A model generated the notes under the pieces. That model saw only the letters and a program-made list of their open reading frames with translations, was not told the origin of the DNA and did not search any database. Shown here in pieces: positions 58,672 to 64,000 of a stretch of 64,000 nt of DNA. Source of the stretch: Triticum aestivum. Lineage: Eukaryota; Streptophyta; Magnoliopsida; Poales; Poaceae. The stretch is from positions 196,278,477-196,342,476 of the forward strand of contig NC_057801.1 in assembly GCF_018294505.1 (NCBI RefSeq), read 5' to 3'. Numbering within the stretch: the first letter of the stretch is position 1; each line of letters starts with the position of its first letter. Both the position numbers and the translations under genes were made by a program.

Positions 58672-58689
58672 CCCCTACCTGGCGCGCCA
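58672..58689 (-). other. Element B primer-binding site
   Basis: On the minus strand TGGCGCGCCAGGTAGGGG, two bases after the 5' LTR, the same core as element A's site. It fixes the orientation of B. Confidence 0.75.
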
Positions 58690-58691
58690 AA

Positions 58692-59549
58692 TGTCGGATT
58701 TAGGGTTCCGGCAGACCCTTGAGGTTCAAACACTGGGGTGCGCGCGAAGATTTCGCCTTCTACCTACCTGTTCCTCACCGAATCGCTGGGACCTAAACTA
58801 CGAAAAGAACAACACAAGAGACACAGGGTTTATACTGGTTCAGGCCACCATTGTGGTGTAATACCCTACTCCAGTGTGTGGTGGGTGGATTGGCTCTTGG
58901 GCTGATGATGAACAATACAAGGAAGAACAGCCTCGTGAGGGTCTGTTCTTGTGGTGCGTTGTCCCTTTGGAGGGGTTGATTCCAGATGCCCTATACTATG
59001 GTGGCTAGTCCTATTTAGAGGCAAAGGCGCTGGGCCTCTTCCCAAATATTGAGCGGGAAGGGCGCCAACAATTGGCCATTTTGAAGGGGAACATCTGGTA
59101 CACTTATCCTGACTAAAGTTGGTCCTCGCCTGTCAAAGGCTCTGGTGGTGATGCCGGCTTGGGCTCCAGGGTGACCTCCATCCTGCCGTTGGACTGGTCT
59201 TGGTCTTGTTGCACCGAAATGGATGCCTTTGCTTGATTCTCGCCTGTGCTTGCTCCCCTTGCACCAAAGAGGAAAGAAGGACACTACGCAGGCTGGCGCC
59301 CTTGGTCGTCATGGCTTGCGTCATGGGCACCTCACGAGGTACCCCGCCTTGAACTCTCCGCCTCCTTGTGAACCAGCCTGGTGAGGTCGTTCCTGAGGAA
59401 GCTCCTTGTCGTCCGCCCCGCGAGGCTTGGCCCCTCGCGAGGGTCTTGAGCTTGTGTTGATGAAGATGGGGCATGCTGGGCCCCCTTTGAGCCACGCCAC
59501 AGGTCGCAGGCAGGCATGTCTGGGGACCCCCGTTCCCAGAACGCCGACA
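58692..59549 (-). repeat. Element B 5' LTR
   Basis: 858 bp, nearly collinear with 50075-50935. The TATA box is changed: the plus strand reads 'tatttagaggc' (about 59011) where the 3' LTR has 'tatttataggc'. Confidence 0.92.
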
Positions 59550-59554
59550 CATAT

Positions 59555-61447
59555 GAGGACTTACCAGACTTGTTATATGTTGTTTCTGGCCTCATTTAAC
59601 CTTGCTTTGATGTGTTGTTCTTGTATGCATCATCTCTTGCCATGAGTAGCTTCACGTAGTCTTGTCTTGCATCATACTTGGTTGGGCATCATGTCATGTA
59701 TATGTGTGGTGTGTTTACCATGTGGTGTGTTTCTTCTCGATAGTTCATGTTTCGTTGCGATCGTGAGGATTCGTTCGCCTACGCTTGGTTCGGCTTCATC
59801 CTTTCATCTTCTTCATGGACTCGTTCTTCTTCCTAGCGGGATTTCAGGCAAGATGACCGCTACCTTGGATCTCACTACTATCATTGCTATGCTAGTTGCT
59901 TCGTTCTATCGCTATGCTGCGCTTCCTATCACTTGTTCTTCAAGCCTTCCCAAATTGCCATGTCAGCCCCTAAACTTTTCACCCTTCCTAGCAAATCGCT
60001 GCTTGGCTATGTTACCGCTTTTGCTCAGCCCCTCTTATAGCGTTGTTAGTTGCAGGTGAAGTTGAAGATTGCTCCATGATGGACAGAATGACGTTGGGAT
60101 ATCACAATATCTGTTATTTAATTAATGCATCTATATACTTGGTAAACGGTGGAAGGCTCGGCCTTATGCCTGGTGTTTTGTTCCACTCTTGCCGCCCTAG
60201 TTTCCGTCATACCGGTGTTATGTTCCTTGATTTTGCGTTCCTTACGCGGTTGGGTGATTTATGGGACCCCCTTGACAGTTCACTTTGAATAAAACTCCTC
60301 CAGCAAGGCCCAACCTTGGTTTTACCATTTGCCTCACCACAACCTATACTTTTCCCTTGGGAGTCGCCCTCCCGAGGGTCATCTTTATTTTAGCCCCCCC
60401 GGGCCAGTGCTTCTCTAAGTGCTGGTCCAAACTGAGCAGCCTGCGGGGCCACCTCGGGGAAACTCGAAGGCTGGTTTTACTTGTAGCTTGACTTATCCGG
60501 TGTTGCCCTGAGAACGAGATATGTGCAGCTCCTATCGGGATTGTCCGCACATTGGACGGCTTTGCTGGTCTTGTTTTACCATTGTCGAAATGTCTTGTAA
60601 ACCGGGATTCCGAGACTGATCGGGTCTTCCTGGAGAAGGAATATCCTTCGTTGACCGTGAGAGCTTGTGATGGGCTAAGTTGGGACACCCCTGCAGGGTA
60701 TAAACTTCCAAGAGCCGTGCCCGTGGTTATGTGGCAGATGGGAATTTGTTAATGTCCGGTTGTAGATAACTTGACACCAGATTCGAATTAAAACGCATCA
60801 ACCGCGTGTGTATCCGTGATGGTCTCTTTTCGGCGGAGTTCGGGAAGTGAACACGGTTTTGGGTTATGTTTGACGTAAGTAGGAGTTCAGGATCACCTCT
60901 TGATCATTTCTAGCTTCACGATCGTTCTGTTTGCTCTCTTCTCACTCTTCTTTGCGTATGTTAGCCACCATATATGCTTAGTCGCTGCCGCAACCTCACC
61001 ACTTTACCCCTTCCTTACCCTTTAAGCTTTGCTAGTCTTGATACCCATGGTAATGGGATTGCTGAGTCCTCGTGGCTCACAGATTACTACAACAATAGTT
61101 GCAGGTGCAGGTTATGCAATGATCATGACGCATGAGCGATGTTTGCATGTTTTGGAGTTCTTCTTCTGCTTCTTCTTCGATCAGGGGATAGGTTCCAGGT
61201 CGGCAGCCTGGGCTAGCAGGGTGGATGTCGTTGAGTTTCTGTTTGTGTTTCATCCGTAGTCGGATGATGCTCTTGTGTATGATGATGTTGTATTCGTGTG
61301 GCATGGTATGCCTTTTGTATGTATCCCCATCTATATTGTAATGTTGATGTAATGATATCCACCTTGCAAAAGCGTTTCAATATGCAGTTCTATCCTTGGT
61401 GGGACCTTCGAGTCTCTTTAGGATAGTATCGCATATTGGGCATGACA
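59555..61447 (+). mobile_element. Element Y 5' LTR, part 2
   Basis: Continues Y's LTR after element B and ends 'catattgggcatgaca'. This end resembles a published Sukkula LARD primer as I recall it. A primer site follows directly. Confidence 0.82.
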
Positions 61448-61450
61448 AGT

Positions 61451-61463
61451 TGGTATCAGAGCC
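61451..61463 (+). other. Element Y primer-binding site, initiator-Met type
   Basis: TGGTATCAGAGCC, three bases after the LTR end. Confidence 0.85.
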
Positions 61464-63945
61464 TCGACCGACCATAGGAGCTCCCTTGATTGATCGTGTA
61501 CTTTGGCAGTTGTCGAGACTAGAAGAAAACTTTTCGGAGTCTAGTTATATCGGAGAGTAGGAATTCTTTTTACTCCTCAGCCCCTTCGTCGCTCTGGTGA
61601 GGAATCTTGACATATGTGTTTTGAATTACTTCTCTTCCCCTTCAAATTTTCTTTAGGTTCACGCAGTTGGTTTTTCGGTCGTTGGTTCTCAGCTCTTTTA
61701 TCCGGTGCATTTCTCATCAAGTCGACTCGAGCCTCTTCATTGTTGCCAAGTTCAATCCTCAGTTGTTTTCTTTTTCCCACCCACCCACCCCTTTTTCTTC
61801 TAGGAGTCGGAGTCCGTAATCGAGTATCCTTCCTACTCGTGTGAAGCCTTTGCATTCTTTCACTCGGTGTTTTCTCTTCAAGTTATCGTCGATTCTACCT
61901 TCCAAGTTGCCTTTGTTTTTCCCGCCCTCCCACCCTCTTCTTCCTAGAGCCTAAGTCTGTTTCGAGCATCAATTTCATTCGTATGGGGCCTCTTCAGTCT
62001 TCCCTCAATTATTTCAACTGGTGAATTCTCGTCTCGGTGGACATTCTTCATCTCTTATTCTTCTCCGGTGGACTCAATTCAAGTTTTTTTCGGGTTGATC
62101 ACATTCTTTTCCTCGGCTCAAGTGTTTTCCCTGCTCGTTCGCTTCTCGCCATTTTATCCTTCCGGAGTGTTCAAGACATCTCAGGAGTCGTCTGTGTTCC
62201 AATTAAGTTAAGGTTGTCACCTCATTCAAATATTTCAATTGTTCCGGTGCATCATTTATCTGTTCAACATCCCTTTCCAACGGTGTTTTTCTATTTACTA
62301 CGCCCTAACCCACAGGTCTTTTCCCAGGATCTTACCTGACTCTTCTAATTATTCCGGAGCTATTCTCAAATTCTTTTCATAGTGTGACGTAAGAATGGAT
62401 TCCATCAGTCACATGCCATTTCCAAGATCGCTTTCAAATTCTTTTCATCTTTGGTTCAATCCTTCCACTTTTTCATTCTCCCGGGGTATCTTAGTAATTT
62501 TGATGGTGTTTCTCGTCGTCATTTGAAGACTGAAGAAGAGTTTTTCCTCTAAATCATGTCCGTTCTCTCGAAGTTTCGTGTTCTAGCTTCATGTTACCCT
62601 CTCGAATTATTCCATTTGTCAGATATCGTTTTCTTACCCATCCGGAGTATGTCAGGAGTTGATTTCTGTTTCTTTTCATAGGAGGCCATCATTCGAGAGG
62701 AATTCTTTGTCCTCACATTTCAGCTACCATTATCCAATTACTCCGGTGCTTCGTTCAAGTGTTCTTTAATCAGCTCATGATCTCTTTGTTCTTTTGCATC
62801 TAAATCCCCTCGAGCATATTGGTTCTTCTAATTCTTCTCGGTGATTCATTCTCTTTCGTCATTCAATTTTCGAATTCTTACAGTGGTTCATTCAGATTCT
62901 TTTCCCTTTGTTATCATTTTAATCCATTCGTTCTTTCGAATCCTACCGGTGGTTCATGAAGACTTTCTCAAGTTTTGTGCTATACCCCCCTTAATCCTTT
63001 TCAAGAAGAATAAGTAGTATGCACAATCCATTGCTTGTCATCAATTTAACTTGATGAAGGATAAGCATACAATAAATCTTATTCTTATTTCCTCCAAGCG
63101 ATTAATCCCTTCCTTCAGAGTTTGTTCTTGATGAATAAATTCTAGTTCAAAGTGTTTTCATCTTTTCTTTCCCGGAGTTCCAAGTTTTATTGGTGATCTC
63201 GTCCCGAAGCTCCACCTGAATCATCGCAAGGCTTTAATCTTATTTCTTTTCATCCTACAATTTTATCTCGTCATCCTTTTGTTACCGGAGTTCTTCACGG
63301 TGGTCAGTCGGTATTTAATTCATTCTTCAAGTGTTCAGCAAGATTCTTGTGGAAGGAGCTCAAGTATCTTTTTCGTCTTGCATCTAGAAGTGCAATTATT
63401 AATTCTCCGCATTCTTTTGAAGTGGAGTTTTGCATTTCTTCGTCCCTCTCAGCTATTCAATCTTTTCCGCTTGTGGTTGGTTATCACCTCAAAATTTTGA
63501 GATGTTATCCATAAGTCCACAACAAGCAATTCTTTGTTGTTGATTTTTCTCAACAACTTCGTTCAATCTTTTCTCACAAGGATGCTTTTCAAAATCATTC
63601 GTCGAAGAAGTTGTCATCTTCTTCCCCGTTCTTCTCATTCCAATCTGTCAAGTCTTTCGGAGGTTTTGTGTTGTTCCTCAAGTCAAGTATCGTTCCATCT
63701 TCTCAAGTTCATGTTCTATTCTTTCCTTGTTCAACCGGAGTGCTGCCTAAATTCTTTCAGTCTTATTCCATTCTTCTCTTGTTCCTTGAGTTTTTTATTC
63801 TCACCTTAGTCGTCGTTCCGCTCTTCTTCCCGAGTGCTCTCGACTCTTTTCTTCTTCTCTTGTGTTCTTGTTTTGCCTCATTCTTTTTCTCTCCCATCTC
63901 GGTCCTAAGATCTCGGGACGAGATCTCTTGTTAGTAGAGGAGAGT
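61464..63945 (+). mobile_element. Element Y internal region: non-coding, pyrimidine-rich
   Basis: About 2.5 kb with strong C/T excess on the plus strand and no frame that resembles gag or pol (longest about 107 codons, Ser/Phe/Leu-rich). Short motifs of the form CCGGAG or CCGGTG followed by TTC recur about ten times. It ends with 'agtagaggagagt', a polypurine-type site. Length and lack of coding fit a LARD. Confidence 0.75.
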
Positions 63946-64000
63946 TGTAACGCCCCGGATTTGATGCGCTAGGTGTCTCCCAGTTATTCGCCATAGTTTC
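63946..64000 (+). repeat. Element Y 3' LTR, first 55 bases
   Basis: Matches 47505-47559 with two visible differences. The rest lies outside the window. Confidence 0.9.

Larger units (their letters stand above)
50075..59549 (-). mobile_element. Element B: Ty3/gypsy-type LTR retrotransposon with gag-protease and an antisense gene
   Basis: 9475 bp with a perfect TSD, catat (50070-50074 and 59550-59554). The primer site lies beside the right LTR and gag is on the minus strand, so the element is minus-sense. In element sense: 5' LTR (59549-58692), primer site, gag-protease (58620-56134), pol remnant (56034-55588), repeat array (55255-53920), antisense gene (plus strand 51213-53752), polypurine site, 3' LTR (50935-50075). 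No integrase or RNase H found. Inserted in the 5' LTR of Y. Confidence 0.94.

Noticed and set aside
61451..61463. tRNA-like sequences at primer sites (also 18439, 34076, 40788)
   Set aside because: Only 12-18 bases complementary to tRNA 3' ends right after LTRs; there is no cloverleaf, so these are primer sites, not tRNA genes.

Overview
The window looks like intergenic DNA from a large grass genome, most probably a Triticeae species (wheat, barley or Aegilops). The evidence is long nested LTR retrotransposons, LTRs starting TGATACGTCTCCAACG, Stowaway miniature elements and a plant L1-type LINE. Family names are from memory and tentative. Boundaries and target-site duplications (TSDs) were read by eye.

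Left flank, 1-8023: an LTR end (1-112), low-copy DNA with gene-like minus-strand exons (a possible B3-type DNA-binding domain at 1907-2342, unknown exons at 3122-3281 and 3540-3892), small Stowaway-like elements, and a 5'-truncated LINE (4195-7922) full of nonsense codons and frameshifts.

From 8024 on, nearly everything is LTR retrotransposon. An old element, X1, has a 4.07 kb LTR starting at 8024. The LTR is split by element A (10461-32324) and element D (32504-39324) and ends at 40783, before an initiator-Met-type primer site. Element A is itself split by element C (12581-24510), and C's 5' LTR by a solo X-family LTR, X2 (12974-17209). A CACTA-like element (28265-30975) also lies in A. X1's internal region is cut by a second X-family element, X3, in opposite orientation; its 3' LTR is 41230-45449. 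X3's internal region is cut by Y, a LARD-like element with a 4.46 kb LTR (from 47505) and a 2.5 kb non-coding interior. Y's LTR is split by element B (50075-59549). TSDs support X2 (ataga), C (tacct), D (gtggg), B (catat) and A (ctcag, one base changed on the left). Nesting is four deep in both halves.

No element has an intact pol. B has an 828-residue gag-protease frame, then a broken reverse transcriptase remnant. D has a gag fragment. A, C, Y, X1 and X3 show no recognisable gag or pol here. The main signal is that A and B, with unrelated LTRs, each carry a gene antisense to the element with the same plan: start near the 3' LTR, pyrimidine-rich leader, N-terminal domain of the 'putative gypsy type transposon' type (PF04195), acidic serine-rich linker, spliced introns, coiled coil, and a shared C-terminal module. 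B's copy is almost open: one intron and one premature TGA. The second signal is the tail-to-tail pair of X-family LTRs (39330-40783 against 41230-about 42790), a roughly 1.45 kb inverted repeat with a 446 bp spacer that could give hairpin RNA. I see no ordinary intact host gene, tRNA, rRNA or CRISPR array.
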